Below are positions 43,025-53,500 of a stretch of 64,000 nt of DNA, one piece after another. Source of the DNA: Calamus simplicifolius (Eukaryota; Streptophyta; Magnoliopsida; Arecales; Arecaceae); assembly GCA_900491605.1 (NCBI GenBank), contig UESW01004077.1, forward strand, positions 124,001 through 188,000, read 5' to 3'. The translations under genes and the position numbers were made by a program. The stretch's first letter is position 1. The number at the start of each line of letters is the position of its first letter. Below the pieces are notes generated by a model, which was not told the origin of the DNA, ran no database searches, and was given only the letters and a program-made list of their open reading frames with translations.

Positions 43025-46000
43025 ATGAGGATTCTTCTGTGGAATGTAAGAGGTGCTCGTAAGCCATCCTTTCGTTCCTCTTTTGGAAGATTGTTGCATC
43101 TGCATAAGTTTGATATATGTGTCCTTTTGGAGACGAGATTGTCGGGTGAGAGTCTGGCACGGTTTCGTAAGCAGATGGCCCGATCTTGGTCCTCTTATGC
43201 CGTGGAGGCTGAAGGATTGTCAGGAGGTATATTGGCTCTTTGGCATTCCACTGCGGTTACGATTGATGCTTTTCATCAGTGTAGTCAGCAGATAAGTATG
43301 ATTGTCTCTGAAGGTGCTTCTGACCCTTGGCTTTTATCGGCTGTCTATGCCAGTACTGACTATCGGGAGAGAAGGATTCTCTGGTCTGAACTTCGTTCCC
43401 TTCTTGATCAAGGTATTCCTTCTGTTATTGCTGGGGATTTCAATTGCATTACGGAGCCTAATGAGAAACGAGGGGGTAGACGGGTTACTGGCTCAGCTGA
43501 CATAACTGAATTCAGATCTTTCATTGATTCTGCTGGATTGCTGGATTTGGGATACTCTGGACCCCAATTTACCTGGTGTAATAATCGGCAGGGTTCTGCT
43601 CGTGTTTGGGAGAGGCTGGATAGAGTTATGGCTATAGCTCAGTGGCTTCATTTGTTCCCTGCGGTTACCGTCACTCACCTTTCTAGAATTGCTTCTGATC
43701 ACTGCCCTATTTTGATTTCCACGGAGGTTGTTCAGCATCAGCGCAAGCAGTTCAGATTTGAGCAGTTTTGGACTGCCCATTCAGCTGCTCGTGCTATTAT
43801 TCATCACATCTGGCATCTCCCTGTCAGGGGTAATGCAGTTTATCGTTTATCTCGTCGTCTTAAGATGACCAGGCATAGATTATCCAGATGGAGTAGAGTG
43901 GAGCTGGGGGATTTGGTCAGACATATTGAACAGATAGAAAGTGATATTAGCGCTCTACAGGCTAAGGAAGATCAGGACGGATTTTTGCAGGCCTCGGACC
44001 TCTATTCTCTCCGGGATAAGCTTGCTCAGCATCACTCTCTTCTTCGGCAGCAGGAGGTTTATTGGTGGCAGCGATCCAGGGCTCAGTGGATCTGTGATGG
44101 CGATCGTAATACCAGATTTTTCATCAGGCTACTCTGAAGCGGCGTGCTGCCAATAGGATTCGGAGATTAATAGATGATGAGGGGAATACTCAGGAGGATA
44201 CCCAATCTATTAGGGAGATGATTCTTTATTTTTTCCAGTCTAGATGGGCTAATTCTTTTGGTGCGGGGGGGCCGGTAATTCCAGTTTCAGATTCTGTGAA
44301 AGTCTCTTCCTTGGATAATAGTATGCTGGCTAGATCTATTTCTGTGGATGAGATTAGGGCGGCCCTTTGGGACCTTGGCCCGGATAAGGCCCCTGGGCCT
44401 GATGGGTTTCTGCCTTTCTTTTATCGTCATTATTGGGACATTGTAGGCCAGGAGGTGGTATTGGCAATTCAGTCTGTTTTTCTGGCTAAACAAATTCCTG
44501 CGGAATGGAATCAGTCCTTTATTTCTTTGGTGCCTAAGCGTCCTGATGCCTCCCTTCCTCAGCATTTTCGGCCCATTAGTCTTTGCACTACTCTCTATAA
44601 GGTCTGTGCTCGGCTTTTGGCTCGTCGTCTTTCTCTGGTGATTCCTCACCTAATTTCAGCTGAACAAGGGGCGTTTATTAGAGGGCGTTCTATTTCAGAT
44701 AATATTCTCATTGCCCAGGAATTTATGTTTGATTTGCAGAGAGCTCCGGCCAGGAGAAGTCTTATGGCTGTTAAACTTGATATGGAGAGAGCCTATGACA
44801 GACTGAATTGGGCCTTTTTGCACCGCTCTCTTACGGAGTTTGGATTTGATGGATTGTTCATTGAGTGGATTATGGCTTGCATTTAGACGCCGTCCTTTTC
44901 TATAATTATTAATGGGAGTCCGACCAGATTCTTTCACTCTACTGTGGGGATCTGACAGGGTTGCCCTTTATCCCCTTTGTTATTTATTCTTGCTGTGGAT
45001 GATCTGTCTAGGGCTTTCCATCAGGCTCAGAGAGATCGGAGGATAGCCCCATTTATGGCTAGTGCGGAGGGCCCTTTGGTGTCCCATCTCCTGTTTGCGG
45101 ATGACTGCATTCTCCTGGGCCAGGCTTCTATTGTTAATGCGTCGTCTTTCTATTCTATTATCCAGCGATATTGTCAGGCTTCGGGCCAGAAGGTTAATTT
45201 TCTAAAGTCCACTATATGTTTCAGTCCGAAGACTCTTAGATCTATCAGGGAAGCCATTATTTCTTTATCGGGAATTTCTACTCAGGCAGACAGATTGATG
45301 TATTTGGGGATTCCTATCACAGGAAGACGTCCCCGCTGCTCTGATTACTATGAGCTTGAGAGGAGGATTCATCAGCGTATGGAGGGGTGGCAGGTTACTG
45401 GCCTTTCAATGATGGCCAGAATTATTATTATACGCTCGGTTCTCTCCTCCCTTCCCATGTACCTTCTGTCTAATTCTATTATTCCAATTACTTGTCTTAA
45501 GAGGATTGAGAGAAGTTTCCATGATTTTCTGTGGGCTTCTACGCAAGAAGGTCATGGTATGCATCTTCTATCCTGGGAAACTGTCTTCATGCCTATCCAA
45601 GATGGCGGGCTTGGGATCCAGTCTCTGATTGTTAGAAGGGATGCCCTTCTTGCCAGACATGCTTCTAGATTCCTTCTGGAGCCGCATTGCCTTTGGAGTA
45701 CCATGATGCATGCTAGGTATGGTGCCTGGATGCCGGATTCTTATATCAGGCCACCTCGTGGTTGCTCCTCTTTTTGGAAGGAAGTTTGCAGATTTGGTCA
45801 GGCTATCAGGGGTAATGTTACGTGTATGATGGGAGATGGATCATCTATTGATGTTATTCAGGATATTTGGTTTTCTGATATTCCTCTCTCACGATGGCCC
45901 TCTTTTATTAGTATTGACATCCCTTATAACCTTCGGGTAAAGGATTTGATTTCTTCTGATCTCCCTGCCTGGCATATCCCCTCTGTGACCCATTTCTTTG

Positions 46001-47064
46001 GGTTGGAGCTTTCTAGACGTATTCTCTCGATGCCCATTATCCCAGGTTGCTCATCTGACTCCAGACTTTGGCAGAGATCTTGTCTCTCTAGGGCTCCTAT
46101 CAAGGATTTGATGATGATTTTCAGGCCGGGGTCCCAGCGTTCGATGGATGCTGATTGGATTTGGAAGCTTCCCACCCTCCCCAGAGTGCAGCTATTTATG
46201 TGGAAGCTTATGTGGGATTGTCTTCCTACTTGTCTTCTTCTCTCTAGAAGGGGTCTGTCGATTCATCCGTGCTGTCCTTTATGTAGGGTGGAGGACGAAT
46301 CCTCTGACCATGCTATCTTTACCTGCCCCAGGGTGAGTCGGATATGGCATAGGGTAGGTTATTCTCTCAGGATGGACGATCTGGGTTCTCCTCGCTCTTC
46401 TTTCTTCCTGGATCTTCGTAGAGCTTCTCCGCAGAGGTGTAGCCGTTGGATTGCCACGGCTTATCATATCTGGTTATCGAGAAACCAGATTTTTTTCACA
46501 GATGACCCTATGTCTTCCTTCAGAATTATGAGGAAAATCAGATCTTTGGTCATGGACTGTGCCCGGGTTGGTTCTGATGTCTCTGGCCTCTGGGGATCCC
46601 CTGCTGCTTCGGCAGCGAACCGTCATTCGGTGTTCATCTCCTGGGATCCCCCTCCTCCAGGGTTCGTCAAAATCAATTTTGATGGTAGTATCCGTGGCAG
46701 AGCTGCTGGTTCTGGTTTCCTCGTCCGTGGCCCTCAGGGTGAGCTTCTGGAAGCGGAAGGTTTTGGTTCTATTGACTCCTCCGTCCTGATGTCTGAGCTT
46801 TATGCGGCCTAGACGGGCATTTCTTATGCTGTCAGGACTCTTCAGGCCCATAGGATTTTCATTGAGGGTGATTCCCTGTCAGTTATTTTCTGGCTACAGA
46901 AGGAGAATTGCCATTCTGGTCCTACTAATCCGATGCTGACGGACATTCGTTCCATCCTTTCCAAGGTCGACTGTACCCGGATTCGCCACATTTATCGTGA
47001 AGCCAATTCGGCGACGGACTGGGTAGCGTCCTTTGTGGCCCAGCATGCTGGATCGTGGTTTTGA
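43025..47064 (+). pseudogene. LINE ORF2: endonuclease, reverse transcriptase, RNase H, broken
   Basis: ORF2 nicks the target and primes cDNA synthesis there. It starts at ATG 43025. Endonuclease: MRILLWNVRGA, LLETRL, AGDFNCI, the SDHCPI motif. A one-base loss near 44117 shifts the frame. RT: PGPDGFLPFFYRHYW, LVPKRPDA, FRPISLCTTLYK, then the catalytic FADD in LLFADDCILLG (about 45085-45117). The C-terminal zinc-like region has CPLCRVEDESSDHAIFTCP. RNase H: INFDGSIRGRAAGSGF and EGDSLSVIFWL. In-frame stops occur near 44884 (TAG), 44954 (TGA) and 46810 (TAG), each one transition from Gln, Arg or Trp. All domains are present but the copy is inactive. Confidence 0.88.
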
Positions 47065-47176
47065 AAGCCGAGCAATCCCTGTCCTTCTATTTTATAGCAA
47101 ATTTTGTATTCGGATCTTTCTGGGCTGACTCGCACTAGGTTAGTGTGATCGTTCGTTTTTGTACCAAAAAAAAAGA

Positions 47177-47192
47177 AAAAAAGAAGGATATC
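47177..47192. other. LINE target site duplication, right
   Basis: AAAAAAGAAGGATATC after the 3' A-rich tail; exact partner of 41216-41231. Confidence 0.93.
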
Positions 47193-47612
47193 AACACACT
47201 CGCTCATCTTATACTATCTTGTGTTCTGATAGTATGCACTAGGTAGATTAGCATGCATAATTTGTACCCTGCATCTTTTTATATTTTTCCCCTTACACAA
47301 TTCCTTTTAGATAATAGATATTTATATGAAGTGTACAACATTCTTTTTTTTTTTTAATACCAACAAATATAAAGAATTTGATGGTTCTATTTGCCATCCA
47401 ATCAATATTATATGAAAAAAAATATTAATTATTTTCCTTATATCTAATGAAAGAATAACTTACAAGAGTTACTACGACCTTTCGTCTTTGGAGCTTAGAA
47501 CTTAAATTCATCCACGAGGGTAAAGGATCATCTTATAAACTACCAATAAATTCAAGAAAGAAAAATGATATAGTTTACCATATATTTGATTAATGCTCTG
47601 TTTCACTTATGC

Positions 47613-47615
<3 letters not shown>

Positions 47616-47645
<30 letters not shown>
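47616..47645. repeat. (AT)n microsatellite
   Basis: About 15 uninterrupted AT units. Confidence 0.9.
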
Positions 47646-47647
<2 letters not shown>

Positions 47648-47672
47648 GCTTGCAAATTGAGCTATTAAGGAG

Positions 47673-47874
47673 GCATTTGACTTTTAAGAATAGTCACATT
47701 TTTTATTTTTATTTTCATAAAAATAGAAAATACTTATGAAAGATATTAATAAAAATTAGAAATAAAAAATATTTTATTTTCACTTGCCAAATATTTTTTT
47801 AGAGATTAGAAAATAGAGAATAAGAACTGCTTTTAGAAAACAAAAAAAATAATATGCTCTTAAAAATCAAATGC
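47673..47874. mobile_element. MITE-like foldback element
   Basis: GCATTTGACTTTTAAGAATA at the left end is inverted at the right end (47855-47874, reading GCATTTGATTTTTAAGAGCA on the minus strand). The 202 bp inside are very AT-rich. No certain target duplication. Confidence 0.5.
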
Positions 47875-48566
47875 AACATAAAATTACTTAATTTCTAGTG
47901 TTTGCTTTGTTTTTGGCTATAAACTTAAGCTGGTAGGCTCTAAGTCCCATGAAAATAAGAAAAAAAAAAGAAGGCCATGAAGCCAAATATAAGTATTATT
48001 AGAACTTTAACTTTAACTTTAACTTAAATGATCCACCTATAAATACTTGTATACTTGTTAAGTGAGAAGCTCTGAGTGAGATAATTTAAAATATTTTAAC
48101 TATCTCCGGCTCTCATTCTTTAGAAGGTATAAATATTACTTAAAAATTTAAATTTTTTTCAAGTGTTACTTAGACAATAATTTAATTAAAAATATATATT
48201 TTTAATTTTTTACATGAAAAGTGATTTCTAGATAGCTTGCTAAAACTTATTCAGCTTTTCATAATAACCGTTATACTACCAACCTACTTTGCCTTTACAT
48301 TATTAGACCTATATTGCGTACTAATTATATACTATCATTTTGTTATCGATCAATTTTTTTATTAAATTATATTTTTAGTTATATTTTGATATATATTAAT
48401 TATATAAAAATATTTTTAAAATAAAAAATATAATTCATATATATTAATAAAATAATAGTATTATATCTTTTTATAAAAATATTTTATTTTAATTATAAAA
48501 TCTTTGCAAACATTCTCTTCTTACTTTTTTATATATTATTATGAATACAAGACAAAAAGAAAGAAA

Positions 48567-48571
48567 GAAAG
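48567..48571. other. solo LTR target site duplication, left (GAAAG)
   Basis: GAAAG abuts the LTR and is repeated exactly at 49961-49965. Confidence 0.9.
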
Positions 48572-49960
48572 TGTTGGGAGGTAAAATCGTCATTGCATCA
48601 ATATCCGTACGAGGAGGCTAAACCGACCCCATCCCTTCGCCCGCCAAGATATCCCCGAGCTTTTCGTAACTCGGCTTTCCCGAGCTTCCCGTAGCTCGGC
48701 TCCCCCGAGTTTCCATAGCTCGGCTCTCCCGAGCTTCCATAGCTCGGCCCCCTCGAGCTCCCATAGCTCGTCTCTTCCGAGCCCCCCATAGCTCGTCTCT
48801 CCCGAGCTCCCCATAGCTCGGCTTTCCCGAGCTTCCCGTAGCTCGGCCCCCTCGAGCTCCCATAGCTCGTCTCTTCCGAGCCCCCCCGTAGCTCGGCTCT
48901 CTCGAGCTCCCCGTACCTCGGCTTTCCCGAGCTTCCCATAGCTTGGCTCCCCCGAGCTCCCATAGCTCGTCTCTTCCGAGCTTCCCATAGCTTGGCTCTC
49001 TCGAGCTCCCATAGCTCGGCTCTCCCGAGCTTCCATAGCTCGCCTCCCCCGAGCTTCCATAGCTCGGCTCTCCCGAGCTCCCCATAGCTCGGCCCCCTCG
49101 AGCTCCCATAGCTCGTCTCTTCCGAGCTTCCCATAGCTTGGCTCTCTCGAGCTCCCATAGCTCGGCTCTCCCGAGCTTCCATAGCTCGCCTCCCCCGAGC
49201 TTCCATAGCTCGGCTCTCCCGAGCTCCCCATAGCTCGGCCCCCTCGAGCTCCCATAGCTCGGCTCTCCCGAGCTTCCATAGCTCACCTCCCCCGAGCTTC
49301 CATAGCTCGGCCCCCTCGAGCTTCCATAGCTCGGCTCCCCCGAGCTTCCATGGCTCGACTTCACTGAGCGATCCACGATCCAATACTCACCTCCGCGGAA
49401 CCTGACGCGGGAGAGCCTAGGCCTATCGTAACAACATCTCAGGCAAGGAATCATGTTGAGAAGTGGTCTAGAACCTAACACGGCTACCTGGGACCTACAC
49501 ACCTACCAGATCTCAAGCCATCAAGGAGCTCTCCTAGCCGTCGATCCCCTAACAAACAAGATATGGATCCCAACGGCCCGATTCGATCCGTCTCCGTATC
49601 CTAACAACTTTCGAACCTTCCAGAAGGCGCTCAAGATCCAGGTGACAACCTATAAATATGACACTCCCAGATTCCCTCAGGTATGCGCTGACACCCTCAC
49701 CCTCACTCTCCCGCTCTCGTCGGCTGCTCGTCGGTGCTCTCTCCCTCTGGAGCTCCCGATCGGTCGCCCCTGGAGAGACTTACCGAAGAGATCCACCTCT
49801 CCGTTTTCTAATTGATCGCCGATTTCCTCCCACTGACTTGAGCATCGGAGGGTCTTCCGCGGAGGGCCACCTCCAACGCCTCTCGCGCGAGGACTTGTGT
49901 GCAGGTCCGCCTCAGAAGATTGATTGCGCTCGAGTCGGAGGACGAATCCCGGCGGCAACA
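48572..49960 (+). mobile_element. solo LTR of the Tat-type family
   Basis: 1389 bp, complete from TGTTGGGAGG to GCGGCAACA, in the same orientation as the full element. The GAAAG duplications on both sides and absence of internal sequence show a solo LTR made by recombination between two LTRs of one insertion. Its hairpin array (48650-49355) is longer than in the other two LTRs, which explains most of the length difference (1389 versus 1295 and 1318). It ends 457 bp before the host start codon. Confidence 0.93.
49651..49658 (+). promoter_or_regulatory. LTR TATA box (solo LTR)
   Basis: TATAAATA, identical in context to the other LTRs, facing the host gene 767 bp upstream of its ATG. Confidence 0.6.
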
Positions 49961-49965
49961 GAAAG
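49961..49965. other. solo LTR target site duplication, right (GAAAG)
   Basis: Exact partner of 48567-48571. Confidence 0.9.
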
Positions 49966-50112
49966 ATTCAAAATTATAGAAGGATATTCAAAGAAGATTA
50001 AAAAATATTTTATTATATATATATATATATAGTAAATTAATTTAAATATCCTTGGTTAAGAATTCTTTTTAATTGGACAAAAAAACAATAACTTAGAGCG
50101 AGAGGAAAAGAA

Positions 50113-50161
50113 CACGTGCGAGGATGTTAGCGATGAGTTGCACTCACGTGTACCGCACGTG
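50113..50161. promoter_or_regulatory. cluster of three G-boxes upstream of the host gene
   Basis: CACGTG occurs at 50113-50118, 50145-50150 and 50156-50161. The palindrome with these flanks (ACACGTGC, TCACGTGT, GCACGTGC) is bound by plant bZIP and bHLH factors and includes the ACGTG core of abscisic-acid response elements. They lie 257-305 bp before the ATG, in unique DNA between the solo LTR and the gene. No clear TATA box is seen between them and the ATG, so a TATA-less start is possible. Confidence 0.6.
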
Positions 50162-50417
50162 CCATACCAAGTGGTCGGATGCGAGCGGAGTGGGACTCGG
50201 GGAAGCGCTGACGGTAACCGTGTCCCTTGCTGGCACTCTCTTTTCTCTCGTCGGGCCTCTGCTCTCGTTTTTCCTTGGGAAGTCGGCGGGTCTCTGCTCT
50301 CTTCTCGCCTCCTCGTTCACTCTCGCTGCTCCACATCGAAGGAGGAAAGGAAGCGAAGAAGAAAAGAGCGGTTCTTTCGGTGCCCTAACCCTAGCTCAGA
50401 AGAGGGGGAAGGGGAGG

Positions 50418-50582
50418 ATGGAGATGGAGCTAGAACCGCGGGTGAAGCCCCTGCCCTTCAAGGTCAAGGCCATGTCGCGCGAATCCCCCTCCCAGAAGGC
50501 CGCCCATGTCCTCGATCCCGACCTCCGCACCCACTGGTCCACCGCCACCAATACCAAGGAGTGGATCCTCCTCGAGCTCGAC
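50418..50582 (+). CDS. host gene exon 1
   Basis: 55 codons, MEMELEPRVKPLPFKV to WILLELD; donor GTATGT. GC-rich compared with later exons, as is common for monocot first exons. Confidence 0.85.
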
Positions 50583-53500
50583 GTATGTATACTCTCCTTC
50601 TACTTCCCATCCTTCTTCTTCCTCTTGAAAATAGCTTATTATCTAGGTCACAAGAAACAAAGGTCATCCTCTCGATCTTGATCGAAAACCTATTTGTTCG
50701 CACTCCGAATATAAGATTTTGGAGTGTATTTTTTTTTTAAAATATTTATATGATAGTCTGTAAAGTAATTCCTTTTCTGGTTCTTGATTGGAGCTGTTTT
50801 TTCATTCCCCCTACTTATTCTTGAATTGACCTTAATATTTAGGTAACAAGAAGGAAACCATCTCAATTTAGGATATTGTAGCGCAAAAGATGATTTTTTT
50901 TGGTTGTAGAATAGTACGTATAAATCCTCTTGGTCTTGAAGTGGAACGGTCGTCTAAATGCATGTTTGTTTGCAGAATTTTATGCTTCTATAGGGTTTTT
51001 TCTCAATGCCCTTCTTGGTGCATGGATGGCATTAGGCACCTGTATTTGGCATTGCCTGAATAAAAACCACTTAACGGACTTAAAAAAACACTTCTTGGAA
51101 GGAAATTAGAAAAAGGCGTTTGATGGTGTTGAATGAAAAATGTCTCTCATGTATAAGTTAAGATCGTTGGGAGAAGGCTTAAATTCAAAAGGCTTTTTGA
51201 TGCCAAAAGCTTAAGTTAAGATCCTGGGCCACCCGTGTTCTAGGTGCTCGTTGTCTTGTCATTGAGGGGGACTCTATCACTGTCATCCGTTGGCTCCGTC
51301 AGGATCCTAGTATCTATTTGTCGTCCAACTCCTTGATCATCGATATCCAATCCTCAGATCCAGAATATCTATAGGGAAGCTAACACTGCGGCTAGAGTCG
51401 CCGATCATTTTGGGTTTTGGAACTGAAAGCAAAGCGATGCTTGCCCTTCTGTTCTATTCCAACTTTTATATTCTGATATTTCGGGCTTGACTCATCTTAG
51501 ATTGGTGTGATCACCCGTCTGTACAAAAAAAAAAAAGTTGAGTATTTATAAGTTAAGATCAAAACTGCTTTTGGTAGAAGCTTGGAAAATTATATTTTGG
51601 CTGGTGCTTATATGGAAATTCTATTTTATTTATGTTAAAATAATAAGCTCAACCTACTTAAGAATAGATGGATAAGAGATGCACGTGAATTAGGTATGCC
51701 TATAATTACTCTGTTCATTGCAGAGCCAAAGTTAATGGCTAACACAGCATATGATTTTGACAGTTACCTTGAAGTCCTTAACATGAAATGTGACCAAATA
51801 CTTATTGTTTAAAAAAATTTCCACATTATGTGTTACAAAAGGCAAAACAAGTAGAAAAGTATTTTTTTTAAAGCACTTTCATTGTAGTGCTCAACAAATA
51901 GCCCATCTGGTAAAGCAGAAGGAATACCAGATATGAAAGGTGTTTTAACTTGTTGAACCTTTTGGCAACACTTATGAAATTTTATGTTGGTCCTCTTAAA
52001 AATTAGGTAAAGAGTATTTTGTCAGGATTGTAGTTTAGATATCTGTATGCAACATCTCTTGTACTTCTAAACTATTCATTTTCTTGCAGGAAGCTTGCTT
52101 ACTTTCACACATACGGATATATAATAAGTCCGTTCTTGAATGGGAAATCACAGCTGGACTGCGCTATAAGGTTTGCAATTGGTTCTAATTTCGTTGAAGG
52201 ATCCAAAATGCTCACAATTCCGTTTTGTAAACTTTACAATTATATTACAACAACCTTGTTTAAGGAAGACATGTTCAATATTTTATGTTAAAAATTGTTG
52301 CACTGTTTCTTTTATCTTTTCCTTTGCCGTACACACATGGTTTCTTACCATGATAAAGTCAGCATGCAATTAAATTAAGATTACTACAGTTTGTATTGGT
52401 CATTTTTAACCTATGTTTAAGATTTGTTATTTTTCTTCATTTAGGAACGTTTTCTGGTGTTTGCTTATGCAGATTTTTAAATTAGAAATACAAGCTGCAT
52501 GCTTAAACTTTGTAGAACACAAACTAGCAGACAAAACCAAGCTGAAAACCCAAGTTCTATGTTTGCCTTGATTTCATATTGGAGTACGATCGACATTAGA
52601 ATACAATTAATGGCATCACAATTCATTTTTGTTATCATAAACTTTGTTCAGATGTTCGTGGTCATTATTATCGGCTAGACATATGCAAAAAAATTGGACG
52701 TCTGATGACAAATTTAGATGCTGTGAAAAGCATGCCCATATTTTCAGATGAAACTATAACACAAAAATTTGACAATATGTAGTGCTGTTATGCTAATCTG
52801 ACATGGGTACAATTGAAGCCAAACCTTCTGTGTGAAAGATGCACTTGGGTTATTTAATTTCCAGACTTTTTTTAACATTTTTCTCAAGCCATGGTTTCCT
52901 ATGCATGAGCTTTGAGACAGATATGACCCAGACAGGATCACTGAGCTGAAACATAGAGGGTTGTTGTATAAAATATATGTTAATACTCATATGCATGTAT
53001 ATGCAAGCAACATTCTAGACACCCTTTTATTTTTTTGACTCTCAAGCAGCGCTGTATATATTGCAAAAGCAAGGTATGCATCATTGTTCTATGTGCTTCT
53101 GCATGGTAGGACATAGTACTAACACTAAACTATTTCTTTAATCTTTGAAATGATCCATGTTCATCACCAGGAAAAAATGGATCTATGTTAGGACTACTTG
53201 TAAATACATAGTCGAAAAATAAATTTAGGATGAGATGGACCTCTTACATTTAAAAAGGGAAAAGCATGGGATATAGTCTCCAATGGGCATCTGTGATTGA
53301 GGGATACAAGAGAATGGCTGGAAGTTTAGGATGAAGGTTTTAAGTTTCCATTGAGATGTATTTGTTTTGGCTGCGTGCATATGTTTTGGCCAGAATGGGA
53401 CAAAAATTGATCTCCATTTTGGATTTCAGCCAATTTTGATCCGTTACAACTTGCATGGTAGCACATCTCATCTATGCTAACAATTTTGCCATTTGATATT

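Larger units (their letters stand above)
41232..47176 (+). mobile_element. full-length plant L1-type LINE
   Basis: A 5.9-kb non-LTR retrotransposon with a 16-bp perfect target duplication, a 5' leader of about 155 bp, ORF1 (41388-43024), ORF2 (43025-47064) and a 3' tail ending in an A-rich run. Endonuclease, RT, zinc-type C-terminal region and a terminal RNase H identify the plant L1 clade. ORF1 carries a frameshift and a stop; ORF2 carries a frameshift and at least three stops. The 3' end is shared with a truncated copy in intron 1 of the host gene (51224-51536). Confidence 0.92.
47193..48566. other. AT-rich intergenic region
   Basis: About 1.4 kb between the LINE and the solo LTR. It holds an (AT)n run, a MITE-like foldback (47673-47874) and poly-A/T stretches; no ORF is supported. 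Confidence 0.6.

Noticed and set aside
50138..50740. ORFs of 200 and 69 codons overlapping exon 1 in other frames
   Set aside because: GC-rich exon DNA leaves other frames open; the exon frame is supported by in-frame splicing to six further exons.
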